Source of the DNA: Peteryoungia desertarenae
GTDB lineage: Bacteria > Pseudomonadota > Alphaproteobacteria > Rhizobiales > Rhizobiaceae
Length of the DNA: 64,000 nucleotides
Direction: 5' to 3'
Assembly (NCBI RefSeq): GCF_005860795.2
Contig: NZ_CP058350.1
Span: forward strand, 956,001-1,020,000
The notes under the pieces were generated by a model. The model saw only the letters and a program-made list of their open reading frames with translations, had not been told where the DNA came from and ran no database searches. The stretch's first letter is position 1. The number at the start of each line of letters is the position of its first letter. Below are positions 39,119 to 48,674 of the stretch, piece after piece. Both the position numbers and the translations under genes were made by a program.

Positions 39119-39838
39119 TCACGCCGCTTCGCGGAAGCGGTATCCCACACCGTAGAGCGTTTCAATCATGTCGAAGTCGGTATCGACCATTTTGAACTTC
39201 TTGCGAAGCCTCTTGATGTGACTGTCGATGGTCCGGTCGTCTACGTAGACCTGTTCATCATAGGCTGCATCCATCAATGCATCGCGACTTTTCACAACGC
39301 CCGGTCTCTGTGCCAATGACTGGAGAATGAGGAATTCGGTGACAGTCAGCGTCACGGCATCGCCCTTCCACGTGCAGGTGTGGCGCTCCTGGTCCATGAC
39401 CAGCTGCCCCCGCTCCAGGGTGCGTGCTTGCTGCTCGGCAGTCGGCTTTGCGCCGATCGGGGCCAGATTCTCCCGGTTTGCTGCCCGTCTCAGGATTGCC
39501 TTGACGCGCTCCACCAGCAGTCGCTGCGAGAATGGCTTCGTGATGAAATCATCGGCACCCATCTTCAGACCAAAAAGCTCATCGATCTCCTCGTCCTTGG
39601 ATGTCAGGAAGATCACTGGCAGATCCGATTTCTGGCGAAGCCGACGCAAGAGTTCCATACCGTCCATGCGGGGCATCTTGATGTCGAAGATCGCGAGCTG
39701 GGGCGGACGTGCCAGCAACCCATCCAAGGCTGAGGCGCCATCGGTATAGGTCTCGACCTTGTAACCTTCGGCTTCAAGCGCAATCGAGACAGAAGTCAGG
39801 ATGTTGCGGTCGTCGTCTACGAGCGCGATCGTCTGCAT
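39119..39838 (-). CDS. chvI: ChvI response regulator (OmpR/PhoB family)
   Basis: Response regulator partner of ChvG. The start at 39838 ([12 protein letters not shown]) gives 239 residues. The receiver has the D8-D9-D10 pocket, phospho-acceptor Asp52 in [10 protein letters not shown] and Lys in ITKPFS. The C-terminal winged helix has [18 protein letters not shown]. It is first of the chvI-chvG-hprK cluster, 77 bases before chvG, and diverges from pckA. Confidence 0.96.
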   Translation of the reverse strand: MQTIALVDDDRNILTSVSIALEAEGYKVETYTDGASALDGLLARPPQLAIFDIKMPRMDGMELLRRLRQKSDLPVIFLTSKDEEIDELFGLKMGADDFITKPFSQRLLVERVKAILRRAANRENLAPIGAKPTAEQQARTLERGQLVMDQERHTCTWKGDAVTLTVTEFLILQSLAQRPGVVKSRDALMDAAYDEQVYVDDRTIDSHIKRLRKKFKMVDTDFDMIETLYGVGYRFREAA

Positions 39839-40194
39839 GCTATTCGTCTCCGTCGTGTGGAAGCGCTGCCCCATGGCTCACGCCCTTTGCGGGTTCGTTA
39901 TCTGCCCGAGCTTAATGAGGATAAAGGTGGAACAAATTGTGGCAAGGAAAAAGAGAACGATAGTCTGAACCTCTTTCTCAAGCTTCATTGCATCTCTTTT
40001 TCAGCTGCAGCATCGGAAAAACAGGATGGAATAGAAGCAGAACTAAACGATTTAAAATGATGTTTTCTCTTTTAAATCGATTAAATAATTGATATTATTG
40101 AACTTTTTTGATGAGCCTACTTGCTTTCTTTAAAACGCAAGACTAGCTTCCGGCGCATTCGAGATTGTGGCCCATGTTGAGAGGAAGGCGCACC
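39839..40194. promoter_or_regulatory. chvI-pckA divergent intergenic region with inverted repeats
   Basis: A 356-base gene-free region, distinctly AT-rich between about 40040 and 40120. It holds a perfect 10-bp inverted repeat, cgatttaaaa / ttttaaatcg (40048-40057 and 40070-40079, 12-base spacer). A smaller one, aataat / attatt, lies just to its right. Both lie nearer pckA and are candidates for gluconeogenic control. A ribosome-binding site, gagaggaagg, precedes pckA. Confidence 0.5.
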
Positions 40195-41805
40195 ATGGAG
40201 GAATTGGGTGTAAGGAACCCCGGTAAGGGGATTGCGGAGATCGGTTTGGGTCATGCCGCCAGTGTCCGCTATAATTTCCTGGAAAGCGCTCTCTATGAAG
40301 AGTCCATCCGTCGGGGTGAGGCAGAAATCACCGCTGACGGCGCCCTTCGTGCTCTCACCGGTCAGCACACCGGTCGGTCCGCCAAAGACAAGTTTGTTGT
40401 CCGTGACGGAAAGACGGACGGCGAGATCTGGTGGGATAACAACAAGCCGATGACCCCGGAGCACTTTGCCGTGCTTCACCAGGACATGCTTGCCCATGCG
40501 GCCGGCAAGGACCTCTTTGTGCAAGACCTTATTGGCGGTGCAGATGCAGAAAACGCGCTTCCAACCCGCGTGATCACCGAGTTCGCATGGCACTCCTTGT
40601 TCATCCGTAATCTTCTGATCCGACCGGAGCGCGCCGCACTCGCAAGCTTCGTTCCGAAACTGACGATCATCGATCTGCCGAGTTTCCGCGCTGATCCAGA
40701 GCGCCATGGCTGCCGCACGGAAACGGTGATTGCCTGCGATCTGACCAACGGAATTGTTCTCATCGGCGGTACCTCCTATGCCGGTGAAATGAAGAAGTCA
40801 GTCTTCACCGTATTGAACTACCTTCTGCCGGACCGTGGTGTCATGCCGATGCACTGCTCGGCCAATGTCGGGCCCGATGGTGACGCAGCTGTCTTTTTCG
40901 GCCTTTCCGGCACCGGCAAGACGACCCTTTCTGCCGATCCAACGCGCACTCTTGTAGGCGACGATGAGCATGGCTGGGGCGAAAATGGCATCTTCAATTT
41001 CGAAGGTGGCTGCTACGCCAAGACGATCCGCTTGTCTGCCGAGGCTGAGCCGGAAATCTATGCAACGACCAAGCGTTTCGGCACGGTTCTGGAAAATGTG
41101 GTCCTTGATGAAAACCGCGTACCCGATTTCAACGACGGTTCACTGACTGAAAACACTCGTTGCGCTTATCCGCTGCACTTCATCCCGAATGCGTCCGAGA
41201 CCGGCACCGCGCCGCATCCGAAGACGATCATCATGCTGACGGCAGATGCCTTCGGCGTCTTGCCCCCGATTGCGAAGCTCACGCCGGAACAGGCCATGTA
41301 CCACTTCCTGTCTGGTTACACCGCGAAGGTGGCTGGTACAGAAAAGGGTGTCACGGAACCGGAAGCCACGTTCTCAACCTGCTTTGGCGCACCATTCATG
41401 CCGCGTCATCCGACTGAGTACGGCAATCTCCTGCGTGATCTGATCGCCCGTCACGAAGTCGACTGCTGGCTGGTCAATACCGGCTGGACGGGCGGTGCCT
41501 ATGGTGTTGGCAATCGCATGCCGATCAAGGCGACCCGCGCTCTGCTGACGGCAGCGTTGAAGGGTGAGTTGAAAAAGGCAGATATGCGGATTGACGCTAA
41601 TTTCGGCTTCGCTGTTCCGGTCGCTGTCGAAGGTGTCGAGACCAGCATTCTCGACCCCCGTTCGACCTGGTCCGATGGCGCCGCCTATGACGCTCAGGCC
41701 AAGAAACTGGTCGGCATGTTCATCAACAACTTCGCCAAATTCGAAGCCCATGTCGATGGCAAGGTGCGCGACGCGGCACCTGGTTTGCGCATCGCAGCTG
41801 AGTAA
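40195..41805 (+). CDS. pckA: Phosphoenolpyruvate carboxykinase (ATP)
   Basis: First committed step of gluconeogenesis: oxaloacetate plus ATP gives PEP. The ATG at 40195 ([12 protein letters not shown]) gives 536 residues, the rhizobial length. Visible are [14 protein letters not shown], the P-loop GLSGTGKT (236-243), LVGDDEHGW and [15 protein letters not shown]. In rhizobia ChvI/ChvG mutants are altered in central carbon metabolism and pckA is a neighbour in many genomes. A strong terminator follows. Confidence 0.97.
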   Translation: MEELGVRNPGKGIAEIGLGHAASVRYNFLESALYEESIRRGEAEITADGALRALTGQHTGRSAKDKFVVRDGKTDGEIWWDNNKPMTPEHFAVLHQDMLAHAAGKDLFVQDLIGGADAENALPTRVITEFAWHSLFIRNLLIRPERAALASFVPKLTIIDLPSFRADPERHGCRTETVIACDLTNGIVLIGGTSYAGEMKKSVFTVLNYLLPDRGVMPMHCSANVGPDGDAAVFFGLSGTGKTTLSADPTRTLVGDDEHGWGENGIFNFEGGCYAKTIRLSAEAEPEIYATTKRFGTVLENVVLDENRVPDFNDGSLTENTRCAYPLHFIPNASETGTAPHPKTIIMLTADAFGVLPPIAKLTPEQAMYHFLSGYTAKVAGTEKGVTEPEATFSTCFGAPFMPRHPTEYGNLLRDLIARHEVDCWLVNTGWTGGAYGVGNRMPIKATRALLTAALKGELKKADMRIDANFGFAVPVAVEGVETSILDPRSTWSDGAAYDAQAKKLVGMFINNFAKFEAHVDGKVRDAAPGLRIAAE

Positions 41806-41842
41806 GGGTTGGTCTCGACGTCTGAGCCCGATTTGTGAGAAG

Positions 41843-41872
41843 GACCCGGCAGATTTTTCTGCCGGGTCTTTT
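41843..41872 (+). terminator. pckA intrinsic terminator
   Basis: A perfect 10-bp stem gacccggcag / ctgccgggtc with a 6-nt loop is followed by TTTT. Confidence 0.9.
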
Positions 41873-41937
41873 CGTTCCGCGCTTGCCTTGCGGACTGCCT
41901 GCGCCGATATGGGGTCCAGAAGGAAGAAGAGACGGAC

Positions 41938-42372
41938 ATGGCCAGCGACCCGCTCATCATCAATAGCCGTATCACCATTGCCGGATGGGAACTGACGGAA
42001 CAATTCGTGCTGGCTGGCGGACCGGGTGGGCAAAACGTCAACAAGGTTTCGACGGCGGTCCAGCTCTTCTTCAATTTGATGGGCTCGCCGGCTCTTAACG
42101 AGCGGATCAAGCAGAATGCGGCGAAGCTGGCGGGCAAACGCATGTCCAAGGAGGGCGTCCTGATGATCGAGGCCAATCGGTTTCGAAGTCAGGAGCGCAA
42201 TCGTGAAGACGCCCGCGAAAGGCTGAAGGAGCTGATCCTCAAGGCAGCGGAGCCACCACCACCCCCGCGAAAGAAGACCAAGCCCACCAAGGGATCGATC
42301 GAGCGACGATTGAAGGAAAAATCAGGCCGCGCCGAAGTCAAGAAGATGCGTGGTCGACCGATCGGCGATTAA
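41938..42372 (+). CDS. arfB: Alternative ribosome-rescue factor ArfB (YaeJ)
   Basis: Peptidyl-tRNA hydrolase that releases stalled ribosomes on non-stop mRNA. The 144-residue product has GGQ at residues 30-32 in AGGPGGQNVNKV. The C-terminal tail is basic and unstructured (PPPPRKKTKPTKGSIERR and beyond) and should enter the mRNA channel. It lacks the codon-recognition domain of RF1/RF2. It lies between the pckA terminator and the LysM gene. Confidence 0.94.
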   Translation: MASDPLIINSRITIAGWELTEQFVLAGGPGGQNVNKVSTAVQLFFNLMGSPALNERIKQNAAKLAGKRMSKEGVLMIEANRFRSQERNREDARERLKELILKAAEPPPPPRKKTKPTKGSIERRLKEKSGRAEVKKMRGRPIGD

Positions 42373-42458
42373 TTCAGTATAGTTTAAATTAGAATTTATC
42401 TTGTGTTTTGTCGGTCGCTGTCGTCTGTTGTTGGCCTGATCTCAACAAGGGGGTAAAC

Positions 42459-42932
42459 ATGGGATTTTTTGACTTCATAAAGAGTGCCGGCAAGAAGATC
42501 GGTTTGGGCGGGGATGACGAGGCTCCCGATGCGGAGGCTGTGAAAAAGGAGCTCGCGTCGCACGATATTGGCACTGACAAGGTTGAGGTCGAGGTTGTCG
42601 ACGACAAGGTAGTCCTCAAGGGCGTCGTCCAGGATCAGTCGATCTTTGAAAAGACGGTCATAGCTGTTGGCAATACCCTTGGCATTTCCAGGGTCGAAGC
42701 GACGGAACTCAAGATCGCCGAATCACCGAGCGCAACGCCGGAGCCAGCAAAAGAGCCCGTATTCTACACTGTAAAGAAGGGCGACAATCTATGGAAGATC
42801 GCCGAAGCTCAGTACGGCAAGGGCAAGGGAGCCAAGCACACGCAGATCTTCGACGCGAACAAGCCAATGCTGACCCATCCAGACAAGATCTATCCGGGCC
42901 AGGTCTTGCGTATCCCCCCGCTTGAGGCCTAG
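42459..42932 (+). CDS. BON-LysM protein (YgaU-like)
   Basis: 157-residue protein beginning MGFFDFIKSAGKKIG. A BON domain (about residues 25-85, VEVEVVDDKVVLKGVV) is followed by a LysM domain (about 105-155, YTVKKGDNLWKIAEAQYG and IYPGQVLRIP). The family resembles E. coli YgaU/Kbp, a potassium-binding protein, and is often annotated as peptidoglycan-binding. No signal peptide is visible, as in Kbp. Preceded by an aaggggg ribosome-binding site. Confidence 0.88.
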   Translation: MGFFDFIKSAGKKIGLGGDDEAPDAEAVKKELASHDIGTDKVEVEVVDDKVVLKGVVQDQSIFEKTVIAVGNTLGISRVEATELKIAESPSATPEPAKEPVFYTVKKGDNLWKIAEAQYGKGKGAKHTQIFDANKPMLTHPDKIYPGQVLRIPPLEA

Positions 42933-42963
42933 CCTTGGTCGAAAATACAGGCTGAATTGCACC

Positions 42964-43587
42964 ATGACGAAAACCAGGCTGCCCCTTGATGAGGGGCTCC
43001 TTCATTTTCCGGCCTATTTCGACAGATCCGAACAGGAGGCCTTGTTGAGCGACATAAGGTCCGTCGTGTCCGTTGCGCCGCTCTTCGTCCCCGTTATGCC
43101 GCGCACCGGCAAACAAATGTCCGTACGCATGACAAATTGCGGAAATCTTGGTTGGCTGACTGACAAGGAAAGAGGTTACCGCTACCAGTCGACCCATCCG
43201 GAAACGGGCAGGGCCTGGCCACCCATTCCAGCGCCGCTTCTGGACCTCTGGCGCGATGTGTCCTCTTATGGACAAGACCCTGAAGCCTGCCTCATCAACT
43301 ACTACGATGACAAAGCCAGTATGGGTCTGCATCAGGATCGTGACGAGATCAATTTGGGCGCGCCGGTCGTCTCGGTCTCACTTGGCAACACCTGTCTGTT
43401 CCGCATCGGTGGCATCAACCGAAATGATCGGACGCGATCCATCAAGTTGGAAAGCGGTGATGTCTTTGTTCTCGCCGGGGCAAGCCGTCTGCGATTTCAC
43501 GGAGTGGATCGCATCTATCCCGCAACCTCGACACTCCTTAAGAACGGCGGACGCATCAATCTGACGCTGCGCCGGGTCAATCCATGA
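42964..43587 (+). CDS. alkB: AlkB-family Fe(II)/2-oxoglutarate dioxygenase
   Basis: Oxidative demethylase of alkylated nucleic acid bases. The ATG at 42964 gives 207 residues with iron ligands in MGLHQDRDE (HxD) and RFHGVDRIYP, and the 2-oxoglutarate arginine in GGRINLTLRR. It converges on coaA with 21 bases between stop codons. Those hold only a weak palindrome (43596-43609). Confidence 0.9.
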   Translation: MTKTRLPLDEGLLHFPAYFDRSEQEALLSDIRSVVSVAPLFVPVMPRTGKQMSVRMTNCGNLGWLTDKERGYRYQSTHPETGRAWPPIPAPLLDLWRDVSSYGQDPEACLINYYDDKASMGLHQDRDEINLGAPVVSVSLGNTCLFRIGGINRNDRTRSIKLESGDVFVLAGASRLRFHGVDRIYPATSTLLKNGGRINLTLRRVNP

Positions 43588-43608
43588 GCATAGCTGGCGA
43601 TAGATCGC

Positions 43609-44604
43609 CTACAGTTTTCTCAAAGCGACCTTCTCGACCAGATGATGATTGCCCTTGCGCAGGATCAGGTCGGCGCGCGGGCGTGTCGGCAGGATGTTTT
43701 CCTGCAGGTTTTTCAGGTTGATATTGGCCCAGAGCCCTTCGGCGATGTCCAGCGCTTCGGCTTCGCTGATTGTGGCATAGCGATGGAAATAGGAATTCGG
43801 GTCCCGGAATGCGGTCTGCCGTAGCCGCATGAAGCGGTCGACATACCAGCGATGGATCGCGTTCTCGTCCGCATCGATGTAGATCGAGAAGTCGAAGAAG
43901 TCGGAGACCATCGGCACGATCTTGCCATCCGCTGGCAGATGCCGTGATTGCAGGACATTGATCCCTTCGAAGATCAGGATGTCGGGGCGATCGATGACCC
44001 TGTGCTCGTCCGGCAGGACGTCATAGGTCAGGTGCGAATAACAGGGCGCCTTGACATTGGGAAGGCCGGCCTTGATCGCCGACAGGAAGCGCAGGAGCGC
44101 ACCGATATCGTAGCTTTCCGGAAAACCCTTCCGGTTCAGCATGTTGTTTTTGATCAGATGCGCGTTGGGATAGAGAAAGCCATCGGTCGTCACCAGATCG
44201 ACCTTCGGGCTCGATGGCCAGCGCGCCAGCAATTCCTTCAAGATACGCGCCGTGGTCGATTTGCCGACGGCCACCGATCCGGCAATCCCGATTACGAAGG
44301 GCGTCTTGAAGACATCGGACATGCTCAGAAAGCGATTGCGCTGTTCGAATAGAAGTTGCGACGACTCGACATGGGAGGAAAGCAGTCGCGAGAGCGACAG
44401 ATAGATCCTGCGCACCTCATCCAGATCGACCGGATCATCGATTGACCGAAGCCGCTTCACTTCATCAGCGGTCAGGGTCAGGGGCGTATCGGCACGAAAC
44501 TGTGCCCATTCTTCGGACTCGAAGAAGAGATACGGGGAATAGCCGTTGGCCTGGAAATGGTCGAGAACTTCTGGCGTTTCGGATTCCCGCATAGCTATCG
44601 TCAT
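43609..44604 (-). CDS. coaA: Pantothenate kinase type I
   Basis: First, rate-limiting step of CoA synthesis. The 331-residue product has P-loop [12 protein letters not shown] and [11 protein letters not shown], and ends in the family's [17 protein letters not shown]. The start overlaps the hisE stop as ATGA, extending the his run; the dephospho-CoA kinase gene coaE lies about 38 kb away. Confidence 0.96.
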   Translation of the reverse strand: MTIAMRESETPEVLDHFQANGYSPYLFFESEEWAQFRADTPLTLTADEVKRLRSIDDPVDLDEVRRIYLSLSRLLSSHVESSQLLFEQRNRFLSMSDVFKTPFVIGIAGSVAVGKSTTARILKELLARWPSSPKVDLVTTDGFLYPNAHLIKNNMLNRKGFPESYDIGALLRFLSAIKAGLPNVKAPCYSHLTYDVLPDEHRVIDRPDILIFEGINVLQSRHLPADGKIVPMVSDFFDFSIYIDADENAIHRWYVDRFMRLRQTAFRDPNSYFHRYATISEAEALDIAEGLWANINLKNLQENILPTRPRADLILRKGNHHLVEKVALRKL

Positions 44605-44924
44605 GGGTCCCGCCGACTGGCCTTTTCACTCAGGCCCGATTGAGCGGTCCGCCGCTCCAGTTCCTGCATCACTTCTTGTAACGGGATGCCAGCGATTTTC
44701 AATACGACCATCAGATGATAGAGGAGGTCCGCGCTCTCATAGACGAGGTTTTGCCGGTCGTTTGTCACCGCTGCCATCACGGCTTCCACCGCCTCTTCGC
44801 CCAGTTTCTTGGCCGCCTTCTTCTGTCCTGCAGCAACAAGTTTTGCGGTCCAGGATTGATCCGTCCCAGCCGTCGCTCGCTCGGATACGATCCGCTCCAG
44901 ATCGGTCAGCGAAAACTGCGTCAT
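44601..44924 (-). CDS. hisE: Phosphoribosyl-ATP pyrophosphatase
   Basis: Second step of histidine synthesis. The 107-residue all-alpha MazG-like enzyme has [14 protein letters not shown] and [14 protein letters not shown]. It is separate from HisI, as usual in alphaproteobacteria. It lies 15 bases after hisF and overlaps coaA. Confidence 0.95.
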   Translation of the reverse strand: MTQFSLTDLERIVSERATAGTDQSWTAKLVAAGQKKAAKKLGEEAVEAVMAAVTNDRQNLVYESADLLYHLMVVLKIAGIPLQEVMQELERRTAQSGLSEKASRRDP

Positions 44925-44939
44925 CCCGCTCGTCCTTTC

Positions 44940-45716
44940 TCAATCCAGCCGCATCGCGAGCCCGGCTTGTGCCATATAGGCTTTCGCCTCGCCAATCGAA
45001 TGGGTGCCGAAATGGAAAATGGATGCAGCCAGAACCGCTGTCGCATGACCATCCCGTATTCCGGCCACGAGGTCATCAAGGGTGCCCACGCCTCCCGATG
45101 CAATGACGGGAACGCGCACGCTGTCGGCAATTGTCCGTGTCAGAGAGATGTCATAACCGCTCTTGGTGCCATCCCGATCCATCGAGGTCACCAGAAGCTC
45201 ACCGGCACCCTTTTCAACCATGCGGATGGCGAACTCCACAGCGTCAATCCCGGTAGGCTGCCGTCCGCCATGGGTGAAGATCTCCCAGCGGTCCGTCTCG
45301 CCCGCCGCTGACACCTTCTTGGCGTCAATCGACACGACAATGCACTGGTTTCCAAACTTGTCAGCCGCCTCGGCGACAAAATCCGGGTTCTTGACCGCTG
45401 CCGAGTTGATCGAAACCTTGTCGGCTCCACACAAAAGCAGCTTTCGAATATCGGCGACGGCACGTACGCCACCGCCCACCGTCAGCGGCATGAAGCAATG
45501 ATCGGCCGTCTGGGCCACGACTTCGAAAATCGTCTCGCGATTGTCGGACGAAGCCGTGATGTCGAGAAAGCAGAGTTCGTCGGCACCGGCGGCATCATAG
45601 GCCTTGGCAGCTTCGACCGGGTCGCCGGCATCGATCAGATCAACGAAATTGACGCCCTTGACGACACGGCCGTCCTTGACGTCGAGGCAGGGGATCACGC
45701 GGGCCTTGAGTGTCAT
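44940..45716 (-). CDS. hisF: Imidazole glycerol phosphate synthase cyclase subunit
   Basis: Uses ammonia from HisH to make imidazole glycerol phosphate and AICAR. The 258-residue barrel has catalytic Asp in [16 protein letters not shown], the second Asp in [14 protein letters not shown], and phosphate loops VGGGVR and ASGGVG. Eleven bases after hisA. Confidence 0.97.
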   Translation of the reverse strand: MTLKARVIPCLDVKDGRVVKGVNFVDLIDAGDPVEAAKAYDAAGADELCFLDITASSDNRETIFEVVAQTADHCFMPLTVGGGVRAVADIRKLLLCGADKVSINSAAVKNPDFVAEAADKFGNQCIVVSIDAKKVSAAGETDRWEIFTHGGRQPTGIDAVEFAIRMVEKGAGELLVTSMDRDGTKSGYDISLTRTIADSVRVPVIASGGVGTLDDLVAGIRDGHATAVLAASIFHFGTHSIGEAKAYMAQAGLAMRLD

Positions 45717-45727
45717 CGAACTATCCT

Positions 45728-46462
45728 TCAGCCTCTCGCGGCCTTGATCAGCGCCAGCGCTTCCGCCGGATCGATCCGGCCATCATAAAGAGCACGTCCG
45801 GAGATGGCACCTTCAAGCTTGGCCGCATCCGGTTCCAGCATGCGTTTCACATCATCGATGGAAGCCAGTCCGCCCGATGCAATAACAGGGATCGAAACGG
45901 CATCGGCAAGCTCCAGCGTCGAAGCCCAGTTGATCCCGGTCAGAATACCGTCCCGATCAATGTCAGTGTAGATGATGGCCGCCACGCCCGCGCCTTCGAA
46001 ACGTCGGGCGAGTTCGATCACGCCGAGCTCCGAGGCCTCCGCCCAGCCCTCGACGGCAACCTTTCCGCCCTTGGCATCGATGCCGACGGCAATCTTGCCC
46101 GGAAAGCGTTGGCAGGCCTCCTTCACGAGGGCCGGATCACGCACGGCAACGGTGCCGAGGATCACGCGCGAAAGACCACGCGAAAGCCAGTTTTCGATAT
46201 GCTCGAGTGTCCTGATGCCGCCGCCAAGCTGCACCGGGTTCGTTGTGGCAGAGAGGATTGCATCCACCGCCGCACCATTGACGCTCTCGCCGGCAAAGGC
46301 CCCGTTCAGGTCAACGACATGCAGCCATTCAAACCCCTGGTCCTCAAAGGCCTTCGCCTGCGCTGCCGGATCGGGATTGTAGACGGTTGCCTGGTTCATG
46401 TCGCCAAGCTTGAGGCGCACGCACTGACCGTCTTTGAGATCGATTGCAGGAAAAAGGATCAT
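45728..46462 (-). CDS. hisA: ProFAR isomerase
   Basis: 1-(5-phosphoribosyl)-5-[(5-phosphoribosylamino)methylideneamino]imidazole-4-carboxamide isomerase, fourth step of histidine synthesis. The 244-residue barrel has catalytic Asp in [16 protein letters not shown], a second Asp in [14 protein letters not shown], and GGGIRT and ASGGLAS loops. It is a paralogue of hisF beside it. Confidence 0.97.
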   Translation of the reverse strand: MILFPAIDLKDGQCVRLKLGDMNQATVYNPDPAAQAKAFEDQGFEWLHVVDLNGAFAGESVNGAAVDAILSATTNPVQLGGGIRTLEHIENWLSRGLSRVILGTVAVRDPALVKEACQRFPGKIAVGIDAKGGKVAVEGWAEASELGVIELARRFEGAGVAAIIYTDIDRDGILTGINWASTLELADAVSIPVIASGGLASIDDVKRMLEPDAAKLEGAISGRALYDGRIDPAEALALIKAARG

Positions 46463-46484
46463 CTATTGCTTCCGAATGAAGATC

Positions 46485-47135
46485 TTAAGGTCGCCAGGTG
46501 AGGAAGTTGGCAATCAGCTTGAGACCAAGCGACTGGCTCTTTTCCGGGTGGAACTGCGCGCCAACCATGTTGTCTCGTCCGACAAAGGCCGTCATCGCGC
46601 CACCATAATCGGTCGTTGCAATCACATCCGCCGGGTTCTGCGCTGCCAGGTGATAGGAATGGACAAAATAGGCATGCAGTCCGTCCGGCCCGGTCTTGAT
46701 TCCCTCAAACAGCGGATGCTGGCGGTTAAGGGTGAGCGTGTTCCAGCCGATTTGCGGGATCTTGAGGCTCGGGTCGGATGGTGTCATTTCCACCACATCG
46801 CCCTTGATCCAGCCAAAGCCGTCGGTCACGGTCTTCTCAAGCCCCCGCGATGACATCAGCTGCATGCCGACGCAAATCCCGAAGAATGGCCGCCCTTTGG
46901 TCTCAACGACTTCGGCAATGGCGTCATGCATGCCCGAAACCGCATCCAGTCCGCGCTTGCAGTCCGCATAGGCGCCAACGCCCGGCAGCACGATCCGGTC
47001 TGCAGAGGCAACCCGTTCAGCTTGGTCTGTCAGTTCTATCTCGGTGTCGAGACCTGCTTCGCGGGCGGCCCTTTCAAAAGCTTTGGTGGCCGAGCGTAGA
47101 TTGCCCGACCCATAGTCGATGATGGCGACACGCAT
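46485..47135 (-). CDS. hisH: Imidazole glycerol phosphate synthase glutamine amidotransferase subunit
   Basis: Class I amidotransferase that supplies ammonia to HisF. The 216-residue product has [17 protein letters not shown], the nucleophile Cys in [11 protein letters not shown], and His/Glu in [13 protein letters not shown]. It lies between hisA and hisB; the 99-base gap to hisB shows no gene. Confidence 0.97.
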   Translation of the reverse strand: MRVAIIDYGSGNLRSATKAFERAAREAGLDTEIELTDQAERVASADRIVLPGVGAYADCKRGLDAVSGMHDAIAEVVETKGRPFFGICVGMQLMSSRGLEKTVTDGFGWIKGDVVEMTPSDPSLKIPQIGWNTLTLNRQHPLFEGIKTGPDGLHAYFVHSYHLAAQNPADVIATTDYGGAMTAFVGRDNMVGAQFHPEKSQSLGLKLIANFLTWRP

Positions 47136-47234
47136 GTCTTCAATTCCTTTCCGCTCGACGGCTTGGAAGTGAACATTCCAGCCGGAGCAAAGTGGTGTCG
47201 GGTCTCAAGCGCAGACCAAGGAAGTCCTGGCGAA

Positions 47235-47831
47235 TCAGACGAGTGTTCCCTTGGTGGAGGGAACGCGGCTTGCCTGCCGTGGATCAATCTCGGTCGCGGT
47301 CCGCAGTGCTCTGGCAACAGCCTTGAAACAGGTCTCGGCAATATGGTGATTGTTCGCGCCGTAATGGTTCAGCACATGCAGCGTGATCCCGGAATTCTGG
47401 GCAAAGGCCTGGAAGAATTCGCGAACGAGCTCCGTATCGAATGTCCCGATCTTCGGCGCGCTGAATTGCACGTTCCAGACCAGGAAAGGGCGACCAGACA
47501 CGTCGATTGCCGCCTTGGTCATGGTCTCATCCATGGCAAGGTCAATCGAGGCATAACGGGTTATACCCTTGCGTTCGCCAAGTGCACGCGAAATGGCCTG
47601 GCCAAGCGCGATGCCGGTGTCCTCAACCGTGTGATGATCGTCGATGTGGAGATCGCCTTTCACATCGATATGCATGTCGATCAGTGAGTGCCGGCAGAGC
47701 TGGTCCAGCATGTGGTCGAAGAAGCCGATCCCCGTCGAGATCTTACCCGTGCCGGTTCCGTCGATCGCAACGGAAACCGAAACGGAAGTCTCGTTTGTTT
47801 TGCGGGATACTTCGCCTTTGCGCTCTGCCAT
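47235..47831 (-). CDS. hisB: Imidazoleglycerol-phosphate dehydratase
   Basis: Sixth step of histidine synthesis. The 198-residue monofunctional enzyme has metal sites [29 protein letters not shown] and [17 protein letters not shown]. No phosphatase domain is fused, unlike E. coli HisB. It is first in the hisBHAFE-coaA run and diverges from hslV over 234 bases. Confidence 0.97.
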   Translation of the reverse strand: MAERKGEVSRKTNETSVSVSVAIDGTGTGKISTGIGFFDHMLDQLCRHSLIDMHIDVKGDLHIDDHHTVEDTGIALGQAISRALGERKGITRYASIDLAMDETMTKAAIDVSGRPFLVWNVQFSAPKIGTFDTELVREFFQAFAQNSGITLHVLNHYGANNHHIAETCFKAVARALRTATEIDPRQASRVPSTKGTLV

Positions 47832-48036
47832 CGGGCTGCTCCATCAGAATAATTGCCGTCCCTTACCAGCAGGCGTCGCAAATATCCAGAAGTTACATGT
47901 GGGTACCCGCCCATGCGGCCAGTGGTTTGAGAATGGCTCCGGCCCGATGCAAGCAGGGAAGCGATCCCGGCTGGTTTGCAATCATCGAAAGGGAACTTAC
48001 ATAGACCTTCATGAAGGGCAAAGGCCCGCTGATGAA

Positions 48037-48051
48037 GCCCCCGATGGGGGC
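48037..48051 (+). promoter_or_regulatory. GC hairpin just upstream of the hslV start
   Basis: A perfect 6-bp stem gccccc / gggggc with a 3-nt loop ends 14 bases before the hslV ATG, close to the ribosome-binding region. It could influence translation initiation. No T-run follows, so it is not a terminator. A role as a heat- or structure-dependent switch is speculative. Confidence 0.4.
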
Positions 48052-48065
48052 AAGATGGGTGAAAG

Positions 48066-48593
48066 ATGACAACGATTGTAACAGTGCGGAAAGACGGCAA
48101 GGTGGTCATGGCCGGAGACGGACAGGTCAGCCTCGGTCAGACCGTAATGAAGGGCAATGCCCGCAAGGTTCGCCGCATCGGCAAGGGCGGTGAGGTCATT
48201 GCCGGTTTTGCGGGTGCGACTGCCGACGCCTTCACCCTCCTCGACCGTCTGGAAAAGAAGCTGGAACAATATCCGGGACAGCTGATGCGCGCCGCCGTCG
48301 AACTCGCGAAGGACTGGCGCACGGATAAGTATCTGCGCAATCTTGAGGCCATGATGCTGGTCGCCGACACGTCGATCACCCTGGCCATTACCGGCAATGG
48401 CGATGTGCTGGAACCGGAGCATGGGGCCATGGCAATCGGCTCGGGTGGCAATTATGCCTTGGCAGCCGCCCTGGCACTGATGGACACTGACAAGTCGGCC
48501 GAAGAGATTGCCCGCCGCTCCATGGAAATCGCCGCGCGCATCTGCGTCTATACGAACGATAGCGCGATTATCGAGCAGCTGGATGCCCAATAG
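48066..48593 (+). CDS. hslV: HslV protease subunit of the HslUV proteasome-like complex
   Basis: Dodecameric threonine protease driven by HslU. The 175-residue product starts [14 protein letters not shown], so removal of Met exposes Thr2 as the catalytic N-terminal residue, which supports this start. Other markers are [31 protein letters not shown] and [12 protein letters not shown]. It diverges from hisB; a heat-shock promoter is expected in the gap but I could not define one. hslU follows after 81 bases. Confidence 0.97.
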   Translation: MTTIVTVRKDGKVVMAGDGQVSLGQTVMKGNARKVRRIGKGGEVIAGFAGATADAFTLLDRLEKKLEQYPGQLMRAAVELAKDWRTDKYLRNLEAMMLVADTSITLAITGNGDVLEPEHGAMAIGSGGNYALAAALALMDTDKSAEEIARRSMEIAARICVYTNDSAIIEQLDAQ

Positions 48594-48674
48594 GGGTTAT
48601 GGCGCAAACCTGACCCCATCAATACATCAAACCTGATCCGCCAGCCTCAGCGTGATCGTCGGGAGTTTTCTCAA

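Noticed and set aside
43596..43609. ggcgat/atcgcc palindrome between alkB and coaA as a terminator
   Set aside because: The loop is only two bases (four if one pair opens) and there is no adjacent T-run, so support is too weak for a feature.
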